64,000 bases of DNA from Pectobacterium cacticida (GCF_036885195.1 NZ_CP133656.1:1488001-1552000), one strand, 5' to 3'; positions 18,280 to 28,369 are shown, numbered from the stretch's first letter. Program-made: numbers and translations. Notes: generated by a model not told the origin, from the sequence alone.

Positions 18280-19413
18280 ATGTTCCAGTTGTCACAGCAA
18301 GATATTCATTTGGGCGCAGAGGCCAGCAATAAGCAAGAGGCTATCGAGCTTGTTGCTTCAGCACTCGTCAGTGCCGGATGTGTGAACGCAGGGTATGTTG
18401 ACGGCATGCTACAGCGCGAACAGCAAACATCCACTTATCTGGGAAGCGGTATCGCTATCCCTCACGGAACAACCGACACCCGCGATCTGGTAGTGAAGAC
18501 CGGAGTTCAAGTATTTCAGTTTCCTCAGGGGATTGCCTGGGGGGAAGATCAAACCGCTTATGTAGTGCTGGGGATTGCCGCCCGCTCCGATGAACATCTG
18601 GCTTTACTGCGTCAACTAACGCATGTCTTAAGCGATGATCGCGTGGCTGCCAGTTTGGCCAGTACGACTTCAGCGGAAGAGTTGCGCAGCCTGCTGATGG
18701 GTGAACAGCAACAGGCGGCATTCTGTTTTGATACCTCATTAATTTCTCTGGATGTGGCGACCGACAATCTGGTGACGCTTCAGGCATTGAACGCCGGTCG
18801 CCTTCAGCAGGTAGGTGCGGTAGATGCGAGCTTCGTCAGCACCGTTGTCAGCAATAAGCCGTTGAATTTAGGGCAAGGCGTGTGGTTTAGCGATAGCGCA
18901 GTGGGGAACCTTAGCAGTGCGGCAGCCGTGGCGCGTCCGGTAACGCCCTTTAGCGTTGACGGTGAAAAAGTGGCGTTATTAGTGACGGTGGCTGCGGCTG
19001 ACGATCAAGCCGTTGCCCCAGTCGATTACCTGAGCAAATTGCTTATCGCACAAAAAGCGGAACGTTTGCTGACGGCTGATGCGCCGACGCTGTTAGCGTT
19101 ACTGACCAGCGACGTTCCTGAAGAGAGCAACGTATTGACGGCCGAATTTATCATTCGCAACGAACACGGCCTGCACGCCCGTCCGGGAACGATGTTGGTG
19201 AATGTCATTAAACAATTCAACAGTGAAATCACGGTAACGAATTTGGATGGCACTGGCAAACCGGCCAACGGCCGTAGCCTGATGAAGGTTGTCGCGCTAG
19301 GCGTGAAAAAGGGGCACAAACTGCGTTTCACCGCCAGCGGTAGTGATGCGGAGCAAGCGCTGGCGGCCATTGGCGAAGCAATTACGTCAGGTTTGGGCGA
19401 GGGGGCAGCATGA
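18280..19413 (+). CDS. fruB: FruB, fructose PTS EIIA-HPr fusion (FPr)
   Basis: FruB passes phosphate from enzyme I to the fructose permease FruA. The 377 residues contain an N-terminal EIIA-Fru domain with phospho-His62 (IPHGT), a central linker domain, and a C-terminal HPr domain with phospho-His299 (EHGLHARPG), the same numbering as E. coli. The start is supported by GAGAGGAGAG just upstream. It is the first gene of fruBKA and overlaps fruK by 4 nt. Confidence 0.97.
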   Translation: MFQLSQQDIHLGAEASNKQEAIELVASALVSAGCVNAGYVDGMLQREQQTSTYLGSGIAIPHGTTDTRDLVVKTGVQVFQFPQGIAWGEDQTAYVVLGIAARSDEHLALLRQLTHVLSDDRVAASLASTTSAEELRSLLMGEQQQAAFCFDTSLISLDVATDNLVTLQALNAGRLQQVGAVDASFVSTVVSNKPLNLGQGVWFSDSAVGNLSSAAAVARPVTPFSVDGEKVALLVTVAAADDQAVAPVDYLSKLLIAQKAERLLTADAPTLLALLTSDVPEESNVLTAEFIIRNEHGLHARPGTMLVNVIKQFNSEITVTNLDGTGKPANGRSLMKVVALGVKKGHKLRFTASGSDAEQALAAIGEAITSGLGEGAA

Positions 19414-20348
19414 GCAGGAGAGTCGCTACCATCACCTTGAATCCCGCTTATGATCTGGTTGGATATTGTCCGGAAATTGAGAAAGGTGAAGTCAATTTGG
19501 TGCAGACCGCAGGGCTGCATGCCGCAGGGAAAGGAATCAATGTTGCTAAAGTGCTGAAAGATCTTGGTATTGATGTCACGGTTGGTGGCTTTTTGGGCAA
19601 AGATAATCAAGATGGATTTCAGCAATTGTTCAGTGAACTGGGCATCGCCAACCGTTTTCAGGTGGTGCCGGGGCGCACGCGTATTAATGTAAAATTAACC
19701 GAGAAAGGCGGTGATGTTACCGACTTCAACTTTTCCGGCTTTGAAGTGACGCCACAGGATTGGCAACGTTTCGTTAACGATTCTCTGAGTTGGCTGGGGC
19801 AGTTTGACATGGTCGCGGTGAGCGGGAGCTTGCCCGCTGGCGTCGATCCCGATGCCTTTACCGACTGGATGTCGCGGCTGCGTACGCAGTGCCCCTGTAT
19901 CATTTTTGACAGTAGCCGCGAAGCGCTGGTGGCCGGACTGAAGGCTTCGCCCTGGTTGGTGAAACCGAACCGCCGGGAACTGGAGATATGGGCAGGGCGT
20001 AAATTACCAACGCTGGCGGATGTGGTGGATGCCGCCCACGCACTGCGTGAGCAAGGTATTGCGCATGTGGTGATCTCCCTGGGGGCCGAAGGCGCATTGT
20101 GGGTAAATGCCTCTGGCGCATGGCGTGCCTTGCCACCCGCCTGCGATGTGGTCAGTACCGTCGGAGCGGGCGATTCGATGGTCGGGGGATTAATTTATGG
20201 CTTATTAATGCGTGAGTCCAGTGAACACACGCTGCGTTTAGCTACGGCAGTTTCCGCGCTGGCCGTTAGCCAAAGTAATGTCGGTATTACCGATCGTCCT
20301 CAGTTGGCCGCCATGATGGCGCGTGTCGATCTGAAACCCTTTAACTGA
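19410..20348 (+). CDS. fruK: 1-phosphofructokinase FruK
   Basis: FruK phosphorylates fructose 1-phosphate to fructose 1,6-bisphosphate, which also removes the Cra inducer. It is a 312-residue PfkB-family kinase with the N-terminal LNPAYDLVG, the GKGINVA substrate motif and the C-terminal ATP/anion-hole motif GAGDSMVGG, which contains the catalytic Asp. It overlaps fruB by 4 nt (ATGA), and fruA follows 18 nt later. Confidence 0.97.
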   Translation: MSRRVATITLNPAYDLVGYCPEIEKGEVNLVQTAGLHAAGKGINVAKVLKDLGIDVTVGGFLGKDNQDGFQQLFSELGIANRFQVVPGRTRINVKLTEKGGDVTDFNFSGFEVTPQDWQRFVNDSLSWLGQFDMVAVSGSLPAGVDPDAFTDWMSRLRTQCPCIIFDSSREALVAGLKASPWLVKPNRRELEIWAGRKLPTLADVVDAAHALREQGIAHVVISLGAEGALWVNASGAWRALPPACDVVSTVGAGDSMVGGLIYGLLMRESSEHTLRLATAVSALAVSQSNVGITDRPQLAAMMARVDLKPFN

Positions 20349-20366
20349 TACAGCAGGAGATAAACA

Positions 20367-22055
20367 ATGAAAACGCTGCTGATTGTGGATAAATCACTGG
20401 GGCTGGCGAGAAGCCACCTGGTGAAGACGTTACTCAGTGCCGCCGCTGCCAAAGCAGGGGTGACATTTACCGAACACGCTGACGAAGCCGAATTGGCGAT
20501 TGTGCTCGGCGCATCCGCCGGAGCGGATGCTGCACTCAATGGCAAACGGGTTTACGTGGGCGATGTAGCGCTGGCTGCTTCTCAGCCGGAAGCCTTTTTA
20601 GCTAAAGCACAGGCTGAAGCAACGACGTATCAGTCTATCGCGTCAGCTTCCGTTCAGCCAGCGGCTACGGGCAAACGAGTTGTCGCTGTAACGGCATGTC
20701 CGACCGGCGTCGCACACACATTTATGGCGGCAGAAGCGATCGAAAGCGAGGCAAAAAAACGCGGCTGGTGGGTAAAGGTAGAAACGCGCGGTTCCGTTGG
20801 GGCGGGCAATCCGATTACGCCTGAAGAAGTCGAGCAGGCCGATTTGGTCATAGTCGCTGCGGACATCGAAGTCGATCTGGCGAAGTTTGCTGGCAAGAAG
20901 ATGTATCGTACCTCGACGGGATTAGCGTTGAAGAAGACAGCGCAGGAACTCGATAAAGCGGTTGCAGAAGCGAAAGTGTATCAACCCGCCGCGCAATCCA
21001 GTGCGTCAGGGGCTGATGAGTCGGGGCAAAGAAGTGGAGCGGGCCCTTATCGTCACCTGTTGACGGGGGTTTCTTACATGTTGCCGGCCGTGGTCGCCGG
21101 TGGTCTGTGCATCGCACTGTCATTCATGTTTGGCATTGAAGCCTTTAAAGAACCGGGAACCTTGGCGGCGGCGCTTAAGATGGTCGGGGATGCCGCATTT
21201 ACGTTGATCGTACCGCTTCTGGCGGGCTATATCGCTTTCTCCATAGCTGACCGTCCTGGACTGGCGCCAGGGTTAGTGGGAGGTGTGTTAGCTGTCGGGA
21301 TGGGGGCGGGTTTCCTTGGGGGGATCATCGCCGGGTTCCTTGCGGGTTATATCGCCAGGGCGATCAATAATCATATTCACTTACCGCAGAGTATGTCTGC
21401 TCTGAAGCCTATTCTGATCATTCCATTGCTGGCGACGCTGATCATGGGGCTTATCATGATCTATGCCGTAGGCGCGCCAGTGGCAAAGATTTTGGCTGGT
21501 CTGACTGATTGGTTGCAATCCATGGGCACGGCAAATGCGGTGATCCTGGGGGCGGTACTGGGCGGTATGATGTGTACTGACATGGGCGGGCCGCTCAACA
21601 AGGTGGCTTATGTCTTTGGCACGACCTTACTCAGCAGCCAGATTTACGCGCCGATGGCGGCGGTCATGGCGGCCGGCATGGTGCCTCCGTTGGCGATGGG
21701 ACTGGCAACCCTGCTAGCAAGCAAGAAATTCAATCCGACAGAGCGTGAAGGCGGTAAGGCTGCACTTATTTTGGGGCTGTGCTTTATTTCCGAAGGCGCG
21801 ATCCCTTACGCCGCACGCGACCCTATGCGCGTTTTGCCATGCTGCATTATCGGTGGGGCACTGACCGGTGCGCTGTCTATGGCGATAGGGGCTAAATTAA
21901 TGGCGCCGCACGGCGGTTTGTTTGTGCTATTGATCCCCGGCGCGATTACACCGGTTATCGGATATTTGCTAGCGATCGTGGCGGGAACCGCAGTGGCTGG
22001 CGTGCTTTACGCGTTGCTAAAGCGCCCTGATGACCAACAGGTGACCATCGCATAA
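20367..22055 (+). CDS. fruA: FruA, fructose PTS permease EIIB'BC
   Basis: FruA imports fructose and delivers it to the cytoplasm as fructose 1-phosphate. The 562 residues comprise an N-terminal IIB' domain without the catalytic Cys, an active IIB domain with phospho-Cys111 (TACPTGVAHTF), and an eight- to ten-helix IIC membrane domain from about residue 225. The length matches E. coli FruA. It is the last gene of the operon, followed by a terminator. Confidence 0.96.
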   Translation: MKTLLIVDKSLGLARSHLVKTLLSAAAAKAGVTFTEHADEAELAIVLGASAGADAALNGKRVYVGDVALAASQPEAFLAKAQAEATTYQSIASASVQPAATGKRVVAVTACPTGVAHTFMAAEAIESEAKKRGWWVKVETRGSVGAGNPITPEEVEQADLVIVAADIEVDLAKFAGKKMYRTSTGLALKKTAQELDKAVAEAKVYQPAAQSSASGADESGQRSGAGPYRHLLTGVSYMLPAVVAGGLCIALSFMFGIEAFKEPGTLAAALKMVGDAAFTLIVPLLAGYIAFSIADRPGLAPGLVGGVLAVGMGAGFLGGIIAGFLAGYIARAINNHIHLPQSMSALKPILIIPLLATLIMGLIMIYAVGAPVAKILAGLTDWLQSMGTANAVILGAVLGGMMCTDMGGPLNKVAYVFGTTLLSSQIYAPMAAVMAAGMVPPLAMGLATLLASKKFNPTEREGGKAALILGLCFISEGAIPYAARDPMRVLPCCIIGGALTGALSMAIGAKLMAPHGGLFVLLIPGAITPVIGYLLAIVAGTAVAGVLYALLKRPDDQQVTIA

Positions 22056-22086
22056 GCGTTATTGCATGGATTTAAATCTGTAGAGG

Positions 22087-22119
22087 AAGGGCCAGGCGGT
22101 TAATATCGACTGGCCCTTT
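22087..22119 (+). terminator. Terminator after fruA
   Basis: A perfect 9-bp stem AAGGGCCAG / CTGGCCCTT with a short T-run, 31 nt after fruA. It may also serve convergent nfo from the other side. Confidence 0.8.
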
Positions 22120-22137
22120 GATATCTAGCGCGGCTAA

Positions 22138-22983
22138 TCAACACGCTGCTTCGGACTTGAGCCAGGCGATTTCGTTGGCCCAGATAGCGGGATTGATGGT
22201 TTCAAGAATCATTGGGATACCGTCAAAACGGGCGTCTTTCATAATGTAGCTAAACGCGGTTTTGCCGATATTTCCTTCCCCCAAACTGTGGTGTCGATCA
22301 ACACGACTGGCAAACAGGCTTTTTGCATCATTCAAATGCATTCCGCGTAGATAGCGAAACCCAACAATACGATCGAACTCAGCGAAGGTCGCTTCGCAAG
22401 CCGCTTCTGTGCGCAGATCGTAGCCGCCAGCGAAGGCATGACAGGTGTCGATACAGACACCGACGCGGCTTTTATCATGCACGCCTTCAATGATGGCGGC
22501 CAGATGTTCAAAACGGAAACCCAGATTACTGCCTTGCCCTGCCGTATTTTCAATCACCGCGGTGACGCCTTCCGTCTCCGCCAGCGCGATATTGATAGAT
22601 TCAGCGATACGCGCCAGGCAGTCCGTTTCCGCTATCTGTTTTAGGTGGCTACCAGGATGGAAATTGAGCAAACTCAGGCCGAGTTGCTGGCAGCGGAACA
22701 GTTCATCAATAAATGCACGGCGGGATTTTTCCAAGGCCGTGTTGTCCGGGTGGCCGAGGTTAATCAGGTAACTATCATGAGGCAAAATCTGTGCCGGCGT
22801 ATAGGCATACTGTTCACAGGCGGCTTTAAAACGGTCGATAACGTCGGCGCTCAGGGGCGCGGCCTGCCATTGGCGCTGATTTTTGGTAAATAAAGCGAAG
22901 GCCGTTGCCTGTAGCTCGTGCGCGCGTATCACAGCCTGATCCACACCACCTGCGGCGCTCACATGTGCCCCAATATATTTCAT
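22138..22983 (-). CDS. nfo: Endonuclease IV (Nfo)
   Basis: Nfo is a zinc-dependent AP endonuclease and 3'-repair diesterase in base excision repair; in E. coli it is induced by SoxRS. The 281-residue TIM-barrel protein starts MKYIGAHVSAAGG at 22983; a longer frame from 23010 is not supported by the family. Metal-ligand segments are visible: NFHPGSH, IENTAGQG, CIDTCHAFAGGYD, HLNDAK and ILET. It is convergent with fruA. Confidence 0.96.
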   Translation of the reverse strand: MKYIGAHVSAAGGVDQAVIRAHELQATAFALFTKNQRQWQAAPLSADVIDRFKAACEQYAYTPAQILPHDSYLINLGHPDNTALEKSRRAFIDELFRCQQLGLSLLNFHPGSHLKQIAETDCLARIAESINIALAETEGVTAVIENTAGQGSNLGFRFEHLAAIIEGVHDKSRVGVCIDTCHAFAGGYDLRTEAACEATFAEFDRIVGFRYLRGMHLNDAKSLFASRVDRHHSLGEGNIGKTAFSYIMKDARFDGIPMILETINPAIWANEIAWLKSEAAC

Positions 22984-23058
22984 GTTTTTCTCCTCCAATA
23001 ACGCCGGCATTATGCCATCGTCGTATAGATGAATGAGGCATTAGCGGTAAATCATTCA

Positions 23059-24135
23059 TCAATAGCCGAATAAGTGTGCGAAGAACAGGTTAATACCGGC
23101 TCCCCCGATCGCCAACCAGATGAATAGAATCAGCGCCAACACCAGCGGCTTGGTTCCTGCCTGGCGGATGGCGTTAAATCGGGTAGTCAGACCCAGAGCA
23201 AGCATCGCTATCATTAATAGCATGTTATCAAGTTGAACGAAGTGTGCGACCAGCGTTGGAGGAAGCAGCGATAAAGAATTAAAGGCCGCGACGACAATAA
23301 ATCCCAATGCAAACCACGGGAATATCAGTGGAACGGCAGGGGCTGCATCATGTCGGTGTGCCGTCCTTCTTAGAAAGAACCCGAGAATGAGGAGAAAAGG
23401 GGCCAGCATCATGACGCGCAGCAGTTTGCTGACCACGGCGATATTTTCTGTCACCTCATTAATTGCATGTCCCGCCGCAACGACCTGCGCAACTTCATGG
23501 ATTGTTGAGCCCAAATACAGGCCAATGATCTGCGGTGTTACCTCAATCCAATGATGTTGGATATTGAGATAATAGAGCCATGGCGAGAGAAACATCGATG
23601 CCGTGCCAAAGATCACCACGGTTGAAACGGCGACGGCAATAGCGTCCCCAGAGGCTTTGGCAACCGGAGCGGTTGCCATTATGGCTGCCGCACCGCAGAT
23701 GCTATTGCCTGCCCCGATAAGGATCACCGTGTCGGTGCCGAGTTGTAGCCAGCGCTTACCGACCCAACAGGCGAGTAAAAACGTCAATACGAGAAGGGTA
23801 AGATCGACGGCGATACCGAGAAAGCCGATGGAAGCAACCTGCTGAAAGCTAAGTCGAAATCCATAAAGTATGATTCCCCAACGCAGTAAATATTGTTTGG
23901 CCCACTGCACACCGGGATCGCATAAAGGATGAATACGCGCATAAACGCTATTTCCCAATACGATTCCTACCAGGATCGCTAATGTCAGTGAGCCGAGTCC
24001 CCATTGGGTGATTTTAGGAATCTTTGCCAGCCAGAGAAGTGAGAAAGTGATTAAACTTACGAGTAACAGACCAGGTAAACGTGCTTTCGTTTTATCGGGC
24101 ACGACCAGCACACGTAATGCGGTAAGAAGAGCCAT
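23059..24135 (-). CDS. yeiH: YeiH family putative sulfate exporter, UPF0324
   Basis: A 358-residue, roughly ten-helix inner-membrane protein matching E. coli YeiH. Conserved family segments are QYLLRWGIILYGFRL, IGAGNSICGAAA and STIHEVAQVVAAGH. I placed the start at the ATG at 24135, because TAGG lies at suitable spacing; the in-frame GTG at 24144 overlaps that site. It is divergent from the LysR gene yeiE, a common arrangement of regulator and target. The transported substrate is unproven. Confidence 0.88.
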   Translation of the reverse strand: MALLTALRVLVVPDKTKARLPGLLLVSLITFSLLWLAKIPKITQWGLGSLTLAILVGIVLGNSVYARIHPLCDPGVQWAKQYLLRWGIILYGFRLSFQQVASIGFLGIAVDLTLLVLTFLLACWVGKRWLQLGTDTVILIGAGNSICGAAAIMATAPVAKASGDAIAVAVSTVVIFGTASMFLSPWLYYLNIQHHWIEVTPQIIGLYLGSTIHEVAQVVAAGHAINEVTENIAVVSKLLRVMMLAPFLLILGFFLRRTAHRHDAAPAVPLIFPWFALGFIVVAAFNSLSLLPPTLVAHFVQLDNMLLMIAMLALGLTTRFNAIRQAGTKPLVLALILFIWLAIGGAGINLFFAHLFGY

Positions 24136-24250
24136 AGTGGGCACCTATTCTGTGAGTACCGAATAAGGCGCAAGCTTATAATCCGCGGGATTAAAAGAGA
24201 AATTGATTATATATTTATAACCTATAGGTATTTCAGATAAAGAGCGCACT

Positions 24251-25123
24251 ATGCATATCACATTACGTCAATTGGAAGTCTTTGCCGAAGTTCTTAAAAG
24301 TGGTTCAACGACACAGGCCTCCGTAGTGCTTTCCCTGTCTCAGTCAGCTGTCAGTGCCGCACTGGCGGATCTAGAAGGGCAGTTAGGTGTTCAACTCTTT
24401 GATCGTGTGGGCAAACGTTTGGTGGTGAATGAACATGGCCGCCTGTTATATCCCAAAGCTTTGGCGCTGCTTGAACAGTCGGCAGAAATTGAGCGACTCT
24501 TTCAGAAAGATAACGGCGCACTGCGAATTTATGCCAGTAGTACGATAGGTAACTACCTATTGCCTGCGATGATTGCCCGTTTTCGCTATGATTATCCCGA
24601 TATTCCTCTAGAGTTACATGTCGGTAATACGAGAAATGTGATCGCTCGAGTGTCTGAATTCAGTGTTGACGTGGGCTTGATTGAAGGGCCTTGTCACCAC
24701 CCTGATTTGGTTACGCAACCGTGGTTGGAAGATGAACTCGTCGTTTTCTGTTCTCCCGAACATCCCCTTAGCCGAGGTACTGTATCATTAGCGGCGTTGG
24801 CGGATGCGCATTGGATCCTGCGTGAACCAGGTTCAGGGACGCGCGAAGTGCTGGATCATCTGCTATTGACGCATTTATCACATTTTCATCTGATTATGGA
24901 ACTGGGTAACTCGGAAGCGATTAAGCATGCCGTGCGCCACGGAATTGGTATCAGTTGTCTGTCACGGCATGTGATTGCGGAACAACTATCGTCAGGTTCG
25001 CTGGTAGAACTGAAGGTGCCATTGCCTAAACTTACAAGGACGCTGTATCTGGTACACCATCGACAGAAGCATCTTTCCAATGTGTTAAGGCGTTTCCTGA
25101 GTTATTGCTGTGAAATGCCATAG
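24251..25123 (+). CDS. yeiE: YeiE, LysR-family regulator
   Basis: A 290-residue LysR regulator with an N-terminal winged helix (LRQLEVFAEVLKSGSTTQAS) and an effector-binding domain. It matches E. coli YeiE, which has been tied to iron homeostasis and sulfite stress. It is divergent from yeiH across about 115 bp, so yeiH is the likely direct target. No clear T-N11-A palindrome could be assigned by eye. Confidence 0.9.
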   Translation: MHITLRQLEVFAEVLKSGSTTQASVVLSLSQSAVSAALADLEGQLGVQLFDRVGKRLVVNEHGRLLYPKALALLEQSAEIERLFQKDNGALRIYASSTIGNYLLPAMIARFRYDYPDIPLELHVGNTRNVIARVSEFSVDVGLIEGPCHHPDLVTQPWLEDELVVFCSPEHPLSRGTVSLAALADAHWILREPGSGTREVLDHLLLTHLSHFHLIMELGNSEAIKHAVRHGIGISCLSRHVIAEQLSSGSLVELKVPLPKLTRTLYLVHHRQKHLSNVLRRFLSYCCEMP

Positions 25124-25258
25124 CGAAAAGATTTCCTGCTGCTAATGATAGGGCGTGAGTTATTAAGCTCTCTTATAATTCGACGATCTTAATTATTCGC
25201 TACCATGCGATTTGCTACAATCCGGCCTCGATTTTTAGCACGAGCACGCAGGATAACC

Positions 25259-26734
25259 ATGGCTCAGCACGATATTCAACCAACCCATCAGGGCACACCG
25301 ACCCTACGCCGTGAACTCAAAGCACGGCATTTAACCATGATCGCCATTGGCGGATCGATTGGCACCGGCTTATTTGTCGCGTCCGGTGCGACAGTCTCAC
25401 AGGCTGGCCCCGGAGGGGCGCTTCTGTCTTATGCCTTGATTGGGCTGATGGTCTATTTTCTCATGACAAGCCTGGGCGAACTGGCGGCGTTTATGCCGGT
25501 GTCTGGGTCATTTTCAACCTACGGCTCCCGCTATGTGGATGAAGGTTTCGGCTTCGCGTTGGGTTGGAACTATTGGTACAACTGGGCAGTGACTATTGCA
25601 GTAGATCTTGTCGCCGCGCAATTGGTGATGGGATATTGGTTCCCTGACGTTTCCGGTTGGGTTTGGAGCGCGCTGTTTTTAGCGCTAATGTTCCTGCTTA
25701 ACTATATTTCAGTGAAAGGTTTTGGCGAAGCTGAATACTGGTTCTCACTGATTAAAGTGACGACGGTGATTATTTTTATTGTCGTTGGCGTGATGATGAT
25801 CACGGGTATCATGAGCGGCGCGGATAATGCGGGTTTTCATAATTGGGAAATTGGCGATGCGCCGTTTGCCGGGGGCTTTTCTGCGATGATTGGGGTCGCC
25901 ATGATCGTCGGTTTCTCTTTTCAAGGAACCGAACTGATTGGTGTCGCGGCGGGTGAATCCCAAGATCCAGGGAAAAACATTCCCCGCGCTATTCGTCAGA
26001 TTTTCTGGCGTATTTTGCTGTTTTATATCTTCGCGATTCTGATTATTAGTTTAATCATTCCTTATACCGATCCCAACCTGCTGCGTAACGATGTTAAAGA
26101 TATTACGGTAAGCCCATTCACGCTGGTGTTTGAAAACGCGGGCCTACTGTCTGCCGCGGCGGTCATGAATGCCGTCATTCTGACGGCAGTGCTGTCGGCG
26201 GGCAATTCGGGAATGTATGCTTCTACGCGCATGCTGTTTACGCTGGCAGCAGAAGGCAAAGCGCCGCGTATTTTCGCCAAGCTGTCAAAAGGCGGCGTGC
26301 CACGTAATGCGTTGTATGCCACTACCGTGGTGGCGGCACTGTGTTTTCTTTCTTCTTTATATGGCAACCAAACGGTTTACCTGTGGCTACTGAATACCTC
26401 TGGTATGACAGGTTTTATCGCCTGGTTGGGGATCGCCATCAGCCATTACCGTTTCCGTCGTGGTTATGTCATGCAAGGCCATGACCTGAGCCGCCTGCCT
26501 TATCAATCGAGTTTCTTCCCGCTGGGGCCAATCTTCGCGTTTGTACTTTGCCTTATCATCACGCTGGGGCAGAATTATCAAGCGTTTCTGGAAGATAAAA
26601 TCGACTGGTACGGCGTGACGGCGACGTACATCGGCATTCCGTTATTCCTGCTGATTTGGTTCGGCTATAAGCTGTATCGTGGAACGCGCTTCATCAAGTA
26701 TCAAGAGATGACATTCCCAGATCACCAAGACTAA
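25259..26734 (+). CDS. lysP: LysP, lysine-specific permease
   Basis: LysP is a 12-helix amino acid:H+ symporter of the APC family that imports lysine and in E. coli also holds the regulator CadC inactive. The 491-residue product has the APC signature IGGSIGTGLFVASGA and the segment FQGTELIGVAAGES. The longer frame from 25205 is rejected. The ATG at 25259 has AGGA upstream and matches the family length. Transcription ends at the terminator at 26754-26787. Confidence 0.95.
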   Translation: MAQHDIQPTHQGTPTLRRELKARHLTMIAIGGSIGTGLFVASGATVSQAGPGGALLSYALIGLMVYFLMTSLGELAAFMPVSGSFSTYGSRYVDEGFGFALGWNYWYNWAVTIAVDLVAAQLVMGYWFPDVSGWVWSALFLALMFLLNYISVKGFGEAEYWFSLIKVTTVIIFIVVGVMMITGIMSGADNAGFHNWEIGDAPFAGGFSAMIGVAMIVGFSFQGTELIGVAAGESQDPGKNIPRAIRQIFWRILLFYIFAILIISLIIPYTDPNLLRNDVKDITVSPFTLVFENAGLLSAAAVMNAVILTAVLSAGNSGMYASTRMLFTLAAEGKAPRIFAKLSKGGVPRNALYATTVVAALCFLSSLYGNQTVYLWLLNTSGMTGFIAWLGIAISHYRFRRGYVMQGHDLSRLPYQSSFFPLGPIFAFVLCLIITLGQNYQAFLEDKIDWYGVTATYIGIPLFLLIWFGYKLYRGTRFIKYQEMTFPDHQD

Positions 26735-26753
26735 CCGCAAACGCAAGGTTAAC

Positions 26754-26787
26754 GGGCGACTCCCTGGCGGGTGTCGCCCTTTTTTTA
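26754..26787 (+). terminator. Terminator after lysP
   Basis: Stem GGGCGAC / GTCGCCC followed by a run of seven T, 19 nt after the lysP stop. Confidence 0.9.
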
Positions 26788-26866
26788 TGTGGATTTGGTG
26801 ATAAACGCCGCTTAACGATCGGGCGTACCCTTCCGCCGATGGAGGTCGAGCCTATCCTGGTCGCTC

Positions 26867-26967
26867 TACTTGGCGCAGTCAGTTTGGTCGCGGACCGCGC
26901 AGAAACCGGAGCCTAACGGAGTTGGTGAGGATTTCGAGCACTGCTCAAGACCAAAATGGCAAGTAAA
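26867..26967 (-). repeat. Dispersed intergenic repeat, copy B (inverted)
   Basis: About 100 bp related to copy A at 16588-16693, in the opposite orientation. The rest of the 598-bp gap up to the next gene is AT-rich, with no coding frame that I can support; the promoter of the dehydrogenase gene probably lies between 27000 and 27300. Confidence 0.8.
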
Positions 26968-27332
26968 GTCGCTCAAGTGGATAGGGGCTAACGACGGCCC
27001 TGACATATTCGGTACTTTTCATTAGCCAATATAGAAGCTAGATAAACTTATTTTTTTTGTGATATTTCTTAATATCAACGTTGGTAATACCGATCGTCGA
27101 TATTAATTATATTAGGTATTGTTAATTGCCTTAATGCTGACTACGCTTCACGTTACGGAGTGATGGATTTCCGATGAGGCAGGAAGTGTAACGTTATTAA
27201 TACGTTCGTTGTCTTGTGTCATACAGAGAATTTATTCATTATTTTTGTATGAGAATACCTGTCGTGATTTCCGACTGCGGAACCGTAATGTCTATAATCG
27301 GAAATCAGTGTATGAATAGCAACCAGGGCACG

Positions 27333-28301
27333 ATGATGTTAAAGATTACTTTTTTGGACAAAGGCTCATTGCCAGAAACCATTTTTATGAAAAAAACCAG
27401 CTTTAGGCGCCCACAGTGCCGCCATGAATGGATCGAGTACAGCTATACCGCTCCTGAACAAGTGATCTCCCGAGCGCAAGATACCGATGTTATCATCACT
27501 AATAAGGCGCTTTTAACACGAGACACTCTGGCGGCATTGCCTGCACTCAAGTTGATCGCTGTTGCAGCAACAGGGACTGATAATATCGATCTTGACGCGG
27601 CGCAGGAGCGAGGCATCACGGTCAAGAATGTACCGGGTTATTCAACGCAGGCCGTATCAGAGCATGTGATAGCCATGATTTTCGCGCTAAAGCATAGTTT
27701 AATGGCGTGGTATCGCGATCAATTGGGCGACCGCTGGGCTAGTCAGTCACAATTTAGCTATTTTGATCACCCTGTAAAAGATATTGCAGGTTCAACACTG
27801 GGTGTCATTGGTGCAGGAACCATTGGGCAGGAAGTCGCACGTTTGGCTCAGGCGCTGGGTATGAAGGTAATTTTCGCCGAGCACCGCGGCATTGTGCAGT
27901 GTCGAACAGGCTATCTGCCCTTTGAGGAAGTGTTACGTTTAGCTGATGTTATCTCCCTCAATTGCCCTCTCAATGCGAGCACGCGGCATTTGATTAATGC
28001 AGAAACGCTTGCGTTGTGTAAGCCCACCGCGTTTATTATCAACACCGCCAGAGGCGGGCTGATCGATGAAAGTGCGTTGGCGACGGCTCTACGCCAGCGT
28101 GTTATTGCCGGTGCCGCGCTAGACTGCCTAACCGAAGAACCTCCCCAAAAAGATAACCCCTTAATGATCGCCGCGAAAACCCTGCCGAATCTTCTGATTA
28201 CGCCGCATATCGCCTGGACTTCCGCCTCATCACTGCAATTACTGATGGAAAAAACGATTGAAAATATTGATGAGTACGCTCAGAGAAATGGCTATAAATA
28301 G
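27333..28301 (+). CDS. D-2-hydroxyacid dehydrogenase, glycerate/phosphoglycerate dehydrogenase-like
   Basis: An NAD(P)-dependent D-isomer 2-hydroxyacid dehydrogenase. The Rossmann motif GVIGAGTIGQEVA, the NTARGGLID segment with catalytic Arg, the conserved Glu region and ITPHIAW with catalytic His are all present. The longest frame starts at 27216, but its first 39 residues are not family-like. The tandem ATG at 27333/27336, preceded by AGGG, gives 322-323 residues, the usual length. The closest named relatives are glycerate dehydrogenases (HprA-like). The substrate is not determinable. The gene has no operon partner. Confidence 0.85.
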   Translation: MMLKITFLDKGSLPETIFMKKTSFRRPQCRHEWIEYSYTAPEQVISRAQDTDVIITNKALLTRDTLAALPALKLIAVAATGTDNIDLDAAQERGITVKNVPGYSTQAVSEHVIAMIFALKHSLMAWYRDQLGDRWASQSQFSYFDHPVKDIAGSTLGVIGAGTIGQEVARLAQALGMKVIFAEHRGIVQCRTGYLPFEEVLRLADVISLNCPLNASTRHLINAETLALCKPTAFIINTARGGLIDESALATALRQRVIAGAALDCLTEEPPQKDNPLMIAAKTLPNLLITPHIAWTSASSLQLLMEKTIENIDEYAQRNGYK

Positions 28302-28369
28302 AAGGTAAATTGATTTGGGCGGGTAGCCCGGCAGAGAAAATAGGCTATTCATCAATTTTTTAATTAATG

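Noticed and set aside
19026..19625. A 199-codon minus-strand frame across fruB/fruK
   Set aside because: It spans the fruB-fruK overlap antisense to two well-supported genes and reads as low-complexity Ser/Ala-rich sequence.
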